Origin: Marinomonas algicola
GTDB lineage: Bacteria; Pseudomonadota; Gammaproteobacteria; Pseudomonadales; Marinomonadaceae
Length of the DNA stretch: 64,000 nt
Reading direction: 5' to 3'
Assembly: GCF_014805825.1 (NCBI RefSeq)
Contig: NZ_CP061941.1
Coordinates: 2,108,001-2,172,000, forward strand
This document shows positions 1-6,890 of this stretch, in pieces; within the stretch, counting starts at the first letter, position 1, and each line of letters begins with the position of its first letter. The notes beneath the pieces were generated by a model, which was not told the DNA's origin, did no database searches, and saw only the letters and a list, made by a program, of their open reading frames with translations. The position numbers and the translations under genes are program-made.

Positions 1-592
1 CTACCGGAGACGTATATTCGGCTATCTTCACCAAAAAGGATTTACACAACGAGTGGAATACAGCCCGTTTTTCATCAATATCTTTGTTCATAAACTTATA
101 TTCAGCACCATTCCAGCGATATGTAAAATCATCAATATTTTTCAGATAGTCCCGATTAAAGGAATTTCCAAAATCATGATCTTTCAGTAAAATCGCGCTG
201 GAACAGTCAGAAGGGAACTCCAACAAGAATTTCTCTAAAAGCTTAAGGTCAGAATGTTTTAATTCTTGCGAAACTGCATGATCAAACTTGTCTTTTTCCA
301 AGGAAAAGTACTTATGCCCGAGATTATGGGCCAATGCTAAAACTATTAGAACTATACCTACCGTATAGTCGGTACTTGCTTCCAGATCAGGAAGTTCAAG
401 CGGCACCCCTGAATTAAGGTTGAATATATCTATTAGCCAATTCAGAAAAAATAGCTTTATAGGTTCTGGAACGAGAATAAATCCAGCACCCAATGTCACA
501 ACATACCAAGTTATTTTGTTTGAAAAATCCGGGAAAAACCACTTATTTCCTAACTTGATAATGAAGGACTTAACTTCTTCCTGTGTAAACAC
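1..592 (-). CDS. Partial membrane protein of unknown function (integron cassette gene; runs off the left edge)
   Basis: An open frame on the minus strand begins at a GTG (590-592) and stays open to the window edge, about 197 codons. An in-frame TGA lies directly upstream of the GTG, and an AAGGAAG ribosome-binding site sits about six bases before it, so the start is well determined. Two hydrophobic stretches (roughly residues 27-55 and 80-100) look like transmembrane segments; the rest is charged and cytoplasmic-looking. No family recognised. It lies just past an attC-like site (610-677) and reads away from the integrase, as a cassette gene should. The C-terminus is outside the window. Confidence 0.7.
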   Translation of the reverse strand, partial: MFTQEEVKSFIIKLGNKWFFPDFSNKITWYVVTLGAGFILVPEPIKLFFLNWLIDIFNLNSGVPLELPDLEASTDYTVGIVLIVLALAHNLGHKYFSLEKDKFDHAVSQELKHSDLKLLEKFLLEFPSDCSSAILLKDHDFGNSFNRDYLKNIDDFTYRWNGAEYKFMNKDIDEKRAVFHSLCKSFLVKIAEYTSPV

Positions 593-609
593 TCAATACT
601 TCCTTTTGT

Positions 610-677
610 AAGCTAACGCCCGCATTTGCGGCGGGTTTGGAGCGCAGCGGAAAACCAATCCGACAACATGCGCTTGT
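610..677 (-). other. attC-like recombination site, interrupted by a group II intron
   Basis: The left boundary carries a GCTAACGCCC core (GTTAGC on the cassette strand). It is followed by complementary segments around 617-650 that can fold into the imperfect hairpin typical of attC. The site ends in CGCTTGT, where other attC sites of this array continue as TTGTTAGC; here the sequence switches instead to a group II intron 5' end. The second outer core is therefore missing from its normal position. The assignment rests on inspection, not a covariance search. Confidence 0.65.
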
Positions 678-1535
678 GTACGCCCAGCATGGGCATGAAC
701 TAATGAGGTGAAAGTCCTCTGTAGGAAGATCACCGTTTAAATAACATACTGTTATTAAACGTTAACTACTAGCGAACGGCAAGGGCTTATCCGCAAGGAT
801 TGGTCTGGAGGAAGCCGGACGCAAAACTGCGAGCTGATGAATAAGAACATCATATGAGGCGTAGGCTGAAGGCGAGTTGGCACAAGACGACGAAGCCAAG
901 TGATCTAACGGCCACCGTAAATGATGCAGCAGTGCAGTGAAAGTTCATGTTCTTATCTGGGGAGATCTGCTTAATACGCGATCGGTCATTAACCAGTAAG
1001 GCTCTGGTTTATAAGTGCCTTGGCTTTTCAGTGTCATCGACTGAAAAGAGCGAACCAGATGGAAACCGATAGCGCATGACGGGGTAACTCGGTATGTGAT
1101 TAAGCAGAAGTCAGCATACGACTGCATGGATGCAGGAGGTAGGGCGAAGCAGGAAGCCAGAGCCGAGTAGCCCAACGCCCATCGTAATGGATGGGACATG
1201 GTGAAGGCCTGAACATTTAGAAGAAGGAGGAGTCTTGTCAAACTTGTCGATACCCACTACAGAAATGCCAAACAAGCGGTACTGCAAGTAAGGGATATCA
1301 TCAAACAAAAGCGCAAATTTGCTGTAGATGTCGACCTGTCCAAGTTCTTTGATCGGGTTAATCATGATCTTTTGATGACTCAATTGAGGAGCAAGGTACA
1401 GGATAAGCGTCTGCTGGCGCTTATTGGTAAGTATATTCTTGGTGGCGTGATGGTCAACGGCCAATTTGAAGCAAGCTTCGAAGGTGTGCCTCAAGGCGGC
1501 CCACTCTCACCATTACTATCAAACATCATGTTGGG
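676..1535 (+). mobile_element. Truncated group II intron (class C-attC type)
   Basis: The region starts with GTGTACGCCCAGCATGGGC and has the usual domain I landmarks, including a GGTGAAAGTCCTC segment and a GGAAGCCGGACGC segment. A ribosome-binding site (GAAGGAGG, about 1223-1230) precedes a reverse-transcriptase fragment. It is inserted in an attC and points opposite to the cassette genes, which is the known habit of class C-attC introns. The 3' half is gone: no domain V hairpin and no 3' boundary are visible, and sequence homology stops near 1535. It cannot splice or move on its own. The exact 5' boundary (676 or 678) is uncertain. Confidence 0.75.
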
Positions 1536-1548
1536 GGCTGGAGGTTAG
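1234..1548 (+). pseudogene. Group II intron reverse transcriptase fragment
   Basis: The frame containing 1486-1488 reads through typical RT blocks: RNAKQAVLQ, then FAVDVDLSKFFDRVNHD (block with the first catalytic Asp), and PQGGPLSPLLSNIML. It stops soon after, before the YADD catalytic box and the maturase domain. The N-terminal part is also shortened. A likely original TTG start at 1235 is in a different frame, and the RT0 region is missing, which suggests an internal deletion. A normal protein of this class is about 420 residues; roughly 95 recognisable residues remain here. It is non-functional. Confidence 0.8.
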
Positions 1549-1562
1549 AAACCTCCGGCTAC
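1536..1562. terminator. Inverted repeat at the end of the DUF2971 gene and the truncated intron
   Basis: GCTGGAGGTT pairs with AACCTCCGGC across a short loop. It overlaps the stop codon of the minus-strand DUF2971 gene and the end of the reverse-transcriptase fragment. There is no T-tract on either side, so the terminator role is weak. It may instead be a scar or folded site left where intron and cassette were joined. Confidence 0.3.
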
Positions 1563-2555
1563 CCGATTATATTCAATTTCGTGAAATACTAATTCAAACC
1601 TTTTATCAGAAATATTCGCTTTCTTAAATTTTATATTATTTGAAAAGAGGTTGTTTTCGTGTACTGTTTTCATAATCTCATTAATATCGCTATCACTGAC
1701 ATGGCAGCCAAAATATACCCCCGTGATAGATTTAGGATCTATATGATACAAATGAATAATGTCAGTATTGCATTTTGACATAACTTCAATACCTACTCGA
1801 ATCCCACCCCCATTTACATCTTCATTATCATCGGTATCATGATCATACTCAAAATTCAGTTCGCAATATCCATTATCTAACTGCTTTATTTCAAGCTCAT
1901 CCCTACAGATACTCTCAACATAAGAGTCATATTTCGCAATTATTTTGTCTGCGTAAGATACCTTAAGAACGGAGCGATGCTCCTTTTCATACAGCCATCT
2001 ATCGCCCTTTGTTAGAAATATTGATTTTATCAATTTCTGATAATTTACATTCCATTTATTATCAGGTAATGCATCATGTTGCAGCTCAAACTTTGGCTGT
2101 GAATCTCTATAAACTACTCGAACAGGCTTTTCTTCGGTATTACATAAAGGCTTCTTCTTATATCTAAATTGATTGCCGTTTCTATTTATATAAGAATCTG
2201 TTAACCATGGCCTATTTTCAATTTCTAAAACAAACCCTCTATGCTCATCGGCATAATGCGACCACATCAATAAATTTGAGTAATCTTCCGTAAAGGAAAC
2301 AACGCCATATTCGAATAAGTCATCTTGCAAGCCTTCAATTACAGCTTGGATATGATACTCATTATCTTCAGGGTCAATATCAACAACTTCCGGCTTTAAA
2401 TGCAAATTCTCATGCTTATTTACATTTCTAATTTGTTCTTCTGAGTACTGGCCTTCAAATGGATCATTTAAATTGTAAAATGGAGTTGCCCTCAGCATTG
2501 GTTCTTCAAAAAACTGCTTTCTTAAGGGCATATATTTATATAAATATTTGTTCAA
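1545..2555 (-). CDS. DUF2971 family protein (integron cassette gene)
   Basis: This 336-residue protein shows DUF2971 hallmarks: an N-terminal LYKYMPLRK-like segment, NLNDPFEGQ near residue 30, VVSFTEDYSNLLMWSHYADEHRGFVLE near residues 85-112, and a later segment around KGDRWLYEKEHRSVLKV. The family is of unknown biochemical function and is frequent in genomic islands and integron cassettes. The chosen start is a TTG (2553-2555) because an AAGGAAG site lies six bases upstream; the next Met is residue 9. The last few codons fall in an inverted repeat at the junction with the truncated intron, so the native C-terminus may have been replaced. Its own attC is not visible downstream. Confidence 0.75.
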   Translation of the reverse strand: MNKYLYKYMPLRKQFFEEPMLRATPFYNLNDPFEGQYSEEQIRNVNKHENLHLKPEVVDIDPEDNEYHIQAVIEGLQDDLFEYGVVSFTEDYSNLLMWSHYADEHRGFVLEIENRPWLTDSYINRNGNQFRYKKKPLCNTEEKPVRVVYRDSQPKFELQHDALPDNKWNVNYQKLIKSIFLTKGDRWLYEKEHRSVLKVSYADKIIAKYDSYVESICRDELEIKQLDNGYCELNFEYDHDTDDNEDVNGGGIRVGIEVMSKCNTDIIHLYHIDPKSITGVYFGCHVSDSDINEIMKTVHENNLFSNNIKFKKANISDKRFELVFHEIEYNRVAGGF

Positions 2556-2572
2556 ATTTAACTTCCTTATGA

Positions 2573-2660
2573 ATATAACGCCTAAGCTAAACAGAAAATG
2601 CGAGTGCTTTGGGCAAAGCCCAGCGAGTGGTTTTCTGTTTTAAGCTTTTTGTTAGCGGCC
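2573..2660 (-). other. attC-like site between the DUF2971 cassette and the ORF-less cassette
   Basis: Outer cores ATAACGCC (left) and TTGTTAGCG (right) bracket an imperfect inverted repeat: CTAAACAGAAAA pairs with TTTTCTGTTTTAAG. The inner hairpin is GGGCAAAGCCC. Length is about 88 bases. Position (just upstream of a cassette start) and architecture match a chromosomal-integron attC. Confidence 0.7.
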
Positions 2661-2886
2661 GCGATACGTACCGCTGTTTGATTTAATTGCTGAACTAACA
2701 AACTGTGACTTCCTGTTTTAAATTGTGTGACTTCACTATCCATTGCCTTAAGTTTGAAAGTTGTTGATGATTTATATTGCCAGGCTTTTTAAGTTACGTG
2801 AACTGAAATTACAAACCGTGACAAACTAAAAAAATCACCGCTTTGCATACCACTTTTTGGTAAAAAACAAATTAATGCTTTGGCCT
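2661..2886 (-). other. ORF-less integron cassette
   Basis: About 226 bases lie between two attC-like sites and contain no convincing gene on either strand. There is no frame longer than a few dozen codons with a ribosome-binding site. The DNA is AT-rich and includes two related stretches, one reading CAAACTGTGAC and one CAAACCGTGAC. ORF-less cassettes in other integrons can carry promoters or small RNAs; nothing here proves either. Confidence 0.5.
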
Positions 2887-3012
2887 GCTAACGCCGCGTT
2901 AAGTAGTGAGCAACGCAACCACTTAACCTTACCATACCGCCGTAAACACAAACCCAACGATAGAATGAAAAATGCCATGCGTTGGGAATCTGTCTTAAAC
3001 GCTTGTTAGCTC
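2886..3012 (-). other. attC-like site of the coiled-coil/membrane protein cassette
   Basis: GCTAACGCCGCGTTAAG at the left end is complementary, with few mismatches, to CTTAAACGCTTGTTAGC at the right end. This gives a site of about 125 bases, in the size range of long Vibrio-type repeats. The central part (around 2915-2990) contains a further imperfect inverted repeat (CCCAACGATAG / GCGTTGGG). It lies directly downstream of the stop codon at 3036, as expected for the attC of that cassette. Confidence 0.75.
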
Positions 3013-3035
3013 TTACTTCACGGTAAACACTTAAC

Positions 3036-4058
3036 TTAACCAACCCCGAGCAAAGCAGTAAAGGCAGCAATGATTCTCTCTTGAGCCAAGCCTGTTATTG
3101 CGCCAATGAATAGAGCACTCCGCCAACTCAATGACAATTTAAAACCTTTCCCTAATGACGTATGTTCATAGATGTTAAAAAAAATTAAAGCGACTATACT
3201 CGCTGAAATTATATTTGTATGAATTACAGGATTAAGTAAAAGTGTATCAAAATTAAAATTTTCGACTTGTGAGTTTTTGATAAATACGCCAAGAGCACCA
3301 CTAAGCATAGCTATTATACTTAAGCACCATGGGCGTGGGCTAATCTCTACATTAGAAAATGAAGTTGAGTTCTGTACCCCTTGAGTGTCCTCTTTTTGGT
3401 GATCTACATCTACACTAAACCTATACATTTTCGGGTCTATAACCCCCCGCTTAAATTCAATAATATATGTTAGATATATAGATTCGCTTGATTGAATAGA
3501 GGCTACAAATTCTTTTTCATCTTGGCTCATTGAGGACTCTAACTCTTGCAGTTGCTCAACTTTAGCTTCAAAAATGCTAGATATATTTTTATGCTGTTCT
3601 GATTTGGAAAGCCACTTGTCAAATGCTACTTTGGCCTCTGTACTTGAATGAATCTGATAATTAATAGACTTTAATTCTGTAACAAGAATTGATTCAAAAT
3701 TTAGAAAGCCAAACAACATGTGATAGTAAACTTTAGCTAAACCACTAAAGCTTAGGATTCTCTTCATTCCTTCTCGCTGAGTACGTACCCAGTCTTCTCT
3801 AAATCCTTCTGATGTTACTAATAAATACTGCTTAAGGAGAGAATTTAGATCATCTAATAGAGCCTTTCTTCTAATTTTAGCTGTTGCAATTGAGCTGTCA
3901 GATATTTCGACTAGTTTTGCACCTTCAGGTAACTTAGGTTTTATTGATAAAACCTTAACCACTTGTAGACTAGAGTTTTTAACTCTTAGCTTAAAGGTAA
4001 TCTGATTTGTCCTTTGGCTTACCGATGATTCTTCAATAATAGTTTCGATTGACGCCAT
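3036..4058 (-). CDS. Unknown coiled-coil protein with C-terminal membrane segments (integron cassette gene)
   Basis: A 340-residue protein of no recognised family. The N-terminal ~60 residues resemble a beta-sandwich (alternating hydrophobics, LRVKNSS, PEGAKLVE). The middle (about 60-200) is helical with coiled-coil-like stretches rich in E, Q, K and S. The C-terminal ~100 residues hold three hydrophobic segments, near WCLSIIAMLSGALGVF, IISASIVALIFFN and SALFIGAITGLAQ, so it is probably anchored in the inner membrane with a cytoplasmic N-domain. It is one cassette of the array, followed by its own attC. A GTTAGC core at about 4070 precedes its start. Function unknown. Confidence 0.65.
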   Translation of the reverse strand: MASIETIIEESSVSQRTNQITFKLRVKNSSLQVVKVLSIKPKLPEGAKLVEISDSSIATAKIRRKALLDDLNSLLKQYLLVTSEGFREDWVRTQREGMKRILSFSGLAKVYYHMLFGFLNFESILVTELKSINYQIHSSTEAKVAFDKWLSKSEQHKNISSIFEAKVEQLQELESSMSQDEKEFVASIQSSESIYLTYIIEFKRGVIDPKMYRFSVDVDHQKEDTQGVQNSTSFSNVEISPRPWCLSIIAMLSGALGVFIKNSQVENFNFDTLLLNPVIHTNIISASIVALIFFNIYEHTSLGKGFKLSLSWRSALFIGAITGLAQERIIAAFTALLGVG

Positions 4059-4079
4059 AATAGTCCCTTAGAGCTAACA

Positions 4080-4815
4080 TCTATGGACACCCCGATTTTT
4101 GCAAGCAAAATCAAGTATTAACAAGGGTAGTTTTGCAGCCATCTATTCGGATTTTTTACGAGACATTAATTGTCTCTATCCCTGATGAACTCCGCTGACT
4201 TGGTTCTAATCATTTTAGCGTTTTCAACGAAACGATGTTAGTCCCAGAATTTCCAAGTCACGGTCTTACCTATCCTGTCATCACTCTTTTTTACTAAGCA
4301 AAACTTGGTGTATCATTTTTTAAACCATTTAAACCATTTAAACCATTTAAACCATTTCAGCTTTATACTTTTGATCTCGTGCAAGTACAGCCCAAACAAT
4401 CCTTACTAATTTATTTGCCAATGCCACAATCACTTTGTTTTTATGCATTCTTGATTGCAAACTCATAACCCACTCGTAAAAAGGTTTACCCGGTTTCAAG
4501 TGCCTTATTACCGCTCTTGCGCCATGAATAAACATACGCCTCAGATAAGCATCTCCACGTTTACTTATACCTAATAAAAGCGACTTCCCACCACTTGAAT
4601 GCTGGCTTGGAACCAAACCTAACCATGCAGACAACTGACGACCCGATATAAACTCTTTCGCATCACCAACACTAGCAACCAAAGCAGATGATGTTAATCG
4701 ACCAACTCCTGGAATTTCTCTAATTGCCTGGCATTCACTACTTTCTTGGCTCGCCCCATCAATGTGGTCATCCAAACTTTCAATGTAATTTCCTAAATCA
4801 ATCAACCGTAGATGT
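4080..4815 (-). mobile_element. IS110-family insertion sequence remnant
   Basis: This stretch contains the C-terminal half of an IS110-type transposase plus about 260 bases of non-coding DNA. It runs up to a TGGACACCCC segment beside a GTTAGC cassette core. A complete element of this family is about 1.4-1.6 kb; only about 0.7 kb remains, so the upstream half with the DEDD catalytic domain is lost. The left limit is estimated from where the attC core stops. Some IS1111/IS110 members target attC sites, which fits this place, but the ends cannot be proven here. Confidence 0.6.
4322..4357. repeat. Four exact tandem copies of a 9-bp unit
   Basis: AAACCATTT is repeated four times without a mismatch (4322-4357), overlapping the stop codon of the IS110 transposase fragment at 4347-4349. 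Slipped-strand copy-number change is the simplest origin. Confidence 0.9.
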
Positions 4816-4820
4816 CGCAA
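4347..4820 (-). pseudogene. IS110-family transposase, C-terminal fragment
   Basis: The 157-residue frame matches the transposase IS116/IS110/IS902 domain: IPGVGRLTSSALVASVGD, then LSAWLGLVPSQHSSGGK with the conserved serines, LLGISKRGDAYLRRMFIHGARAV and VALANKLVRIVWAVL. A full transposase is about 330-400 residues and starts with a RuvC-like DEDD domain that is absent here. The upstream end runs into the truncated TIR gene at about 4810, so the apparent TTG start is an artefact of the junction. Not functional. Confidence 0.85.
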
Positions 4821-5106
4821 AGAGTAGGGACTGACATTGCGTCATGCGTTTACGGAATACTTCAGCCGTTGCAGAATTTACAGATTCGCACTCCAACTGT
4901 TTATCGTCAATCCAGTCCACATATACAAATAGCTCTTGTTCTTCTAAGTAATTCTTTAACCTAAAAACTATATCCTTATCCAGATAGCTATGAGACAAAA
5001 AGACATCGAACTTCTCATAATCAAGTTCTCTGCTAGATAAAATCTCCAGAGATATAGAACTTTTTTTTGAATACGATCTTAAATCAGATTCTTTTATTAA
5101 AGCCAT
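4798..5106 (-). pseudogene. TIR-domain protein, truncated by the IS remnant (integron cassette gene)
   Basis: The 102-residue frame has a clear TIR start, FDVFLSHSYLDKD at residues 33-45. VYVDWIDDKQL follows near 61-71, then CQSLLFATS near 91-99 (third strand). A TIR domain normally continues for about 50 more residues, including the region bearing the catalytic Glu of NAD-cleaving members; that part has been replaced by IS110 sequence after about residue 99. Short N-terminal extensions followed by a lone TIR domain occur in bacterial defence and toxin proteins, so the intact cassette may have encoded an NAD-depleting effector (inference). Start ATG at 5106 is preceded by AAGGGAG. Confidence 0.7.
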
Positions 5107-5145
5107 TTTTCTCCCTTAATATATGACTACTGTGAGCTAAATCCT

Positions 5146-5226
5146 CTAACGCCCTTGTTAACTTGCAAAATGCAGTGGGCTAAAATTGAGCGAAGCGAAA
5201 TAGCCCGCTATTTTTTGTCCAGTTGA
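5146..5226 (-). other. attC-like site of the first cassette
   Basis: The left outer core CTCTAACGCCC adjoins TTGTTAA. An inner hairpin GGGCTAAAAT...ATAGCCC surrounds the loop GAGCGAAGCGAA (about 5178-5207), and a GTTGAAC core-like element lies at 5223-5229. The outermost part overlaps the stop codon of the HEPN-like gene (5208), which is common for compact cassettes. Confidence 0.65.
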
Positions 5227-5936
5227 ACAGCTTGGTATATTTTTTGATCACGATTCCTAAAATGAATAATTATTCCCTCTTCCACAGAATTTAACAACAT
5301 CCCCATAGTGAATTTGCGCCAAACCATCAACTTACCTTTATGTTTGGAACAATGGTTAACGTCTCCAATTTCTAATGTGTGTGTTGTTGAGTGAGCAAAT
5401 TTACTTCTTACATGATAAATAAGTTTTACGAGCAATTCCGTACTCTCAATCGGAACATCATCGATGGTAACATGCGACCTTAGTCGCTCTTGGGTATTTG
5501 ACGAGAGGCTTTTAAAAAAGGAAACCACATTAGAAATTGAACCATGCTCTTGCTTATATTTTCTATAATGGCCATCAAGCTCTCTTCTCTCGATAGGGAA
5601 AATATTTTTATTTTCTCTTTTATTCAACCAATCAAAAAACTCCAAATGCTTTGTGCTCTCTAACCCTTCTATAATGGATAGTAGCGATACAAGCTTGAAT
5701 GAATTTGTAAAATAACTAACTATCGGTGCAGAGCGCTTAACATCAACATGCCAATCACCACTTTTAACAAAAAACAGGTAATCTGTACCTACACGCAAAA
5801 AGTCGTCTTTTGTTTTATCATCAGGTAAAGAATTATAGAAATCTAAAAATTCTTGCTTATCTGAAAATTGAGATGATAAAGCCTCAAATACATCATCCAT
5901 AAATATTGGATTATCTAAAAACTTCAATTGACTCAT
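5208..5936 (-). CDS. HEPN-like protein, first cassette next to the integrase
   Basis: A 242-residue, probably soluble, largely helical protein. The strongest clue is YHVRSKFAHS at residues 175-183. It contains R-x4-H (R177, H182), the active-site signature of HEPN RNases such as the Apea-like group, placed in a helix as expected. Residues 1-60 are acidic and helical; 60-150 hold helical segments around VSYFTNSFKLVSLLSIIEGLE. No second domain is recognised. The start ATG (5936) is supported by length and by a GAGGG stretch upstream. As the cassette nearest the integrase it would be the best transcribed. HEPN cassettes often act in toxin-antitoxin or anti-phage systems; that role is inference. 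Confidence 0.6.
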   Translation of the reverse strand: MSQLKFLDNPIFMDDVFEALSSQFSDKQEFLDFYNSLPDDKTKDDFLRVGTDYLFFVKSGDWHVDVKRSAPIVSYFTNSFKLVSLLSIIEGLESTKHLEFFDWLNKRENKNIFPIERRELDGHYRKYKQEHGSISNVVSFFKSLSSNTQERLRSHVTIDDVPIESTELLVKLIYHVRSKFAHSTTHTLEIGDVNHCSKHKGKLMVWRKFTMGMLLNSVEEGIIIHFRNRDQKIYQAVQLDKK

Positions 5937-6112
5937 AACCCTCTAAAAAATATAACATTTTATTAATGCGCATGCGGGTTTACACCTTTATCCACGGCCT
6001 GTAATTTCTGCTGAGGATATTATTATCCATTTGATACTAAAAGACTTTCTTAATTCTTGCCAGTACAAACGCACAATACCGCGATTATTTTTTAGACAAA
6101 TCGAGCCAATTA
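5937..6112. other. Integrase-proximal non-coding region, expected location of attI and the cassette promoter
   Basis: This stretch separates the integrase promoter from the first cassette, the place where attI and the cassette promoter lie in known integrons. I could not identify a convincing attI core or a divergent promoter by eye. It contains no gene. Confidence 0.3.
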
Positions 6113-6141
6113 TTGGCAACCTAAAAAATAAACTGTATATT
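6113..6141 (+). promoter_or_regulatory. Sigma70-like promoter of the integron integrase
   Basis: TTGGCA (6113-6118) and TATATT (6136-6141) are separated by 17 bases, a near-ideal arrangement. The -10 lies inside the LexA box, so LexA binding would block RNA polymerase. Confidence 0.65.
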
Positions 6142-6148
6142 TGTACAG
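6133..6148. promoter_or_regulatory. LexA (SOS) box upstream of the integrase gene
   Basis: CTGTATATTTGTACAG fits the gammaproteobacterial LexA consensus CTG-N10-CAG exactly, with the favoured TATAT-type spacer. It overlaps the promoter -10 and lies about 20 bases upstream of the ribosome-binding site (AAGGAG, 6168-6173). SOS control of integron integrases through LexA is established for class 1 and Vibrio integrons. Confidence 0.85.
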
Positions 6149-6179
6149 TTATAGGTCAATTATCCACAAGGAGTGTGTG

Positions 6180-6458
6180 ATGTCTTCTAGCCCTTTTCAT
6201 AATTTTATTCGCGAGCATGATTCAGTACCTCGTAAAGCATTAAAAAAAGCCGTTTATGCCGCTAAGATTATAGAGAAAAGAGTCAACTGTCATACGTTCC
6301 GTCACTCCTTTGCAACACACTTATTAATGGCGGGTAGAGATATTCGAACCGTTCAAGAACTTCTGGGTCATAACGATGTATCAACCACACAAATTTACAC
6401 CCATGTTATAGGCCAGCATTTTGCTGGCACTGATAGCCCAATTGACTTAATTCTATAA
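6180..6458 (+). pseudogene. intI: Integron integrase (IntI), internally deleted
   Basis: The 92-codon frame joins the first ~13 residues (MSSSPFHNFIREH) directly to the C-terminal part of an IntI. That part contains HTFRHSFATHLL (box II His/Arg), VQELLGHNDVSTTQIYTHV (conserved His and the nucleophile Tyr) and the IntI-typical tail FAGTDSPID. An intact IntI is about 320 residues; the DNA-binding N-domain, the first catalytic Arg and the IntI-specific alpha-helical patch are lost. The fusion stays in frame and retains the original ATG with AAGGAG, so a short protein could still be made, but it cannot recombine. The array therefore cannot currently be shuffled by its own enzyme. Confidence 0.88.
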
Positions 6459-6890
6459 AAGCTTCTTCTTAAATAAAAAGAATAAGACGGTATTATCAAA
6501 AAACACTTTGCTGGCCTAAAGACCAACGTTCTGTAAGCTCCAAGTGCATTTGGATGACTCTAAAGCACTTTGTCGGGCTGAAGCCGCGACCTACAGAAAA
6601 TTCTCATTTTAGGTGTAATGTGGTGCCACATGAAAAGTCTGCGTTCCAAGAAAGTTTGAATAATTCTAAAGCATTTTGTCGGCCTGAAAGCCGACCTACG
6701 ACACTCACAGAAAATACTGTATATATATCCAGACTTCTTAATTTCCCCTCTCAAACCACTGCCGTTCGCTTTTGTTGGATGGGAATTCACCATCTGGTAA
6801 ATAAAATGCCTTTGTTTTTTCTGCGCTGACGATGCCAGTGGCGCAAGCAGAAAAGACGAAGGCTTTTTTTGTGTTCCAAGGTGAGTTTAA
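6459..6890. repeat. Non-coding region with REP-like palindromes
   Basis: No supported gene is present. Palindromic copies of the form TTGTCGGcCTgAAgcCgacCTACag occur at about 6569-6597 and 6675-6700, with a degenerate copy near 6510-6535; a further copy is at 6904-6927 inside the neighbouring pseudogene. Each folds as a short hairpin (GTCGGcc / ggCCGAC) with a CTACAG tail. The same family recurs at 54869-54952. Confidence 0.7.

Noticed and set aside
945..1494. Two minus-strand open frames in the group II intron
   Set aside because: They run antisense to recognisable intron RNA and reverse-transcriptase sequence; no ribosome-binding site.
2888..3070. A 60-codon minus-strand frame over the attC site at 2886-3012
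   Set aside because: It reads through the folded attC sequence, overlaps the end of the upstream cassette gene and has no family match.
6560..6829. Open frames on both strands at 6554-6829
   Set aside because: They are made of REP-like repeats and flanking AT-rich DNA and have no ribosome-binding site or family similarity.
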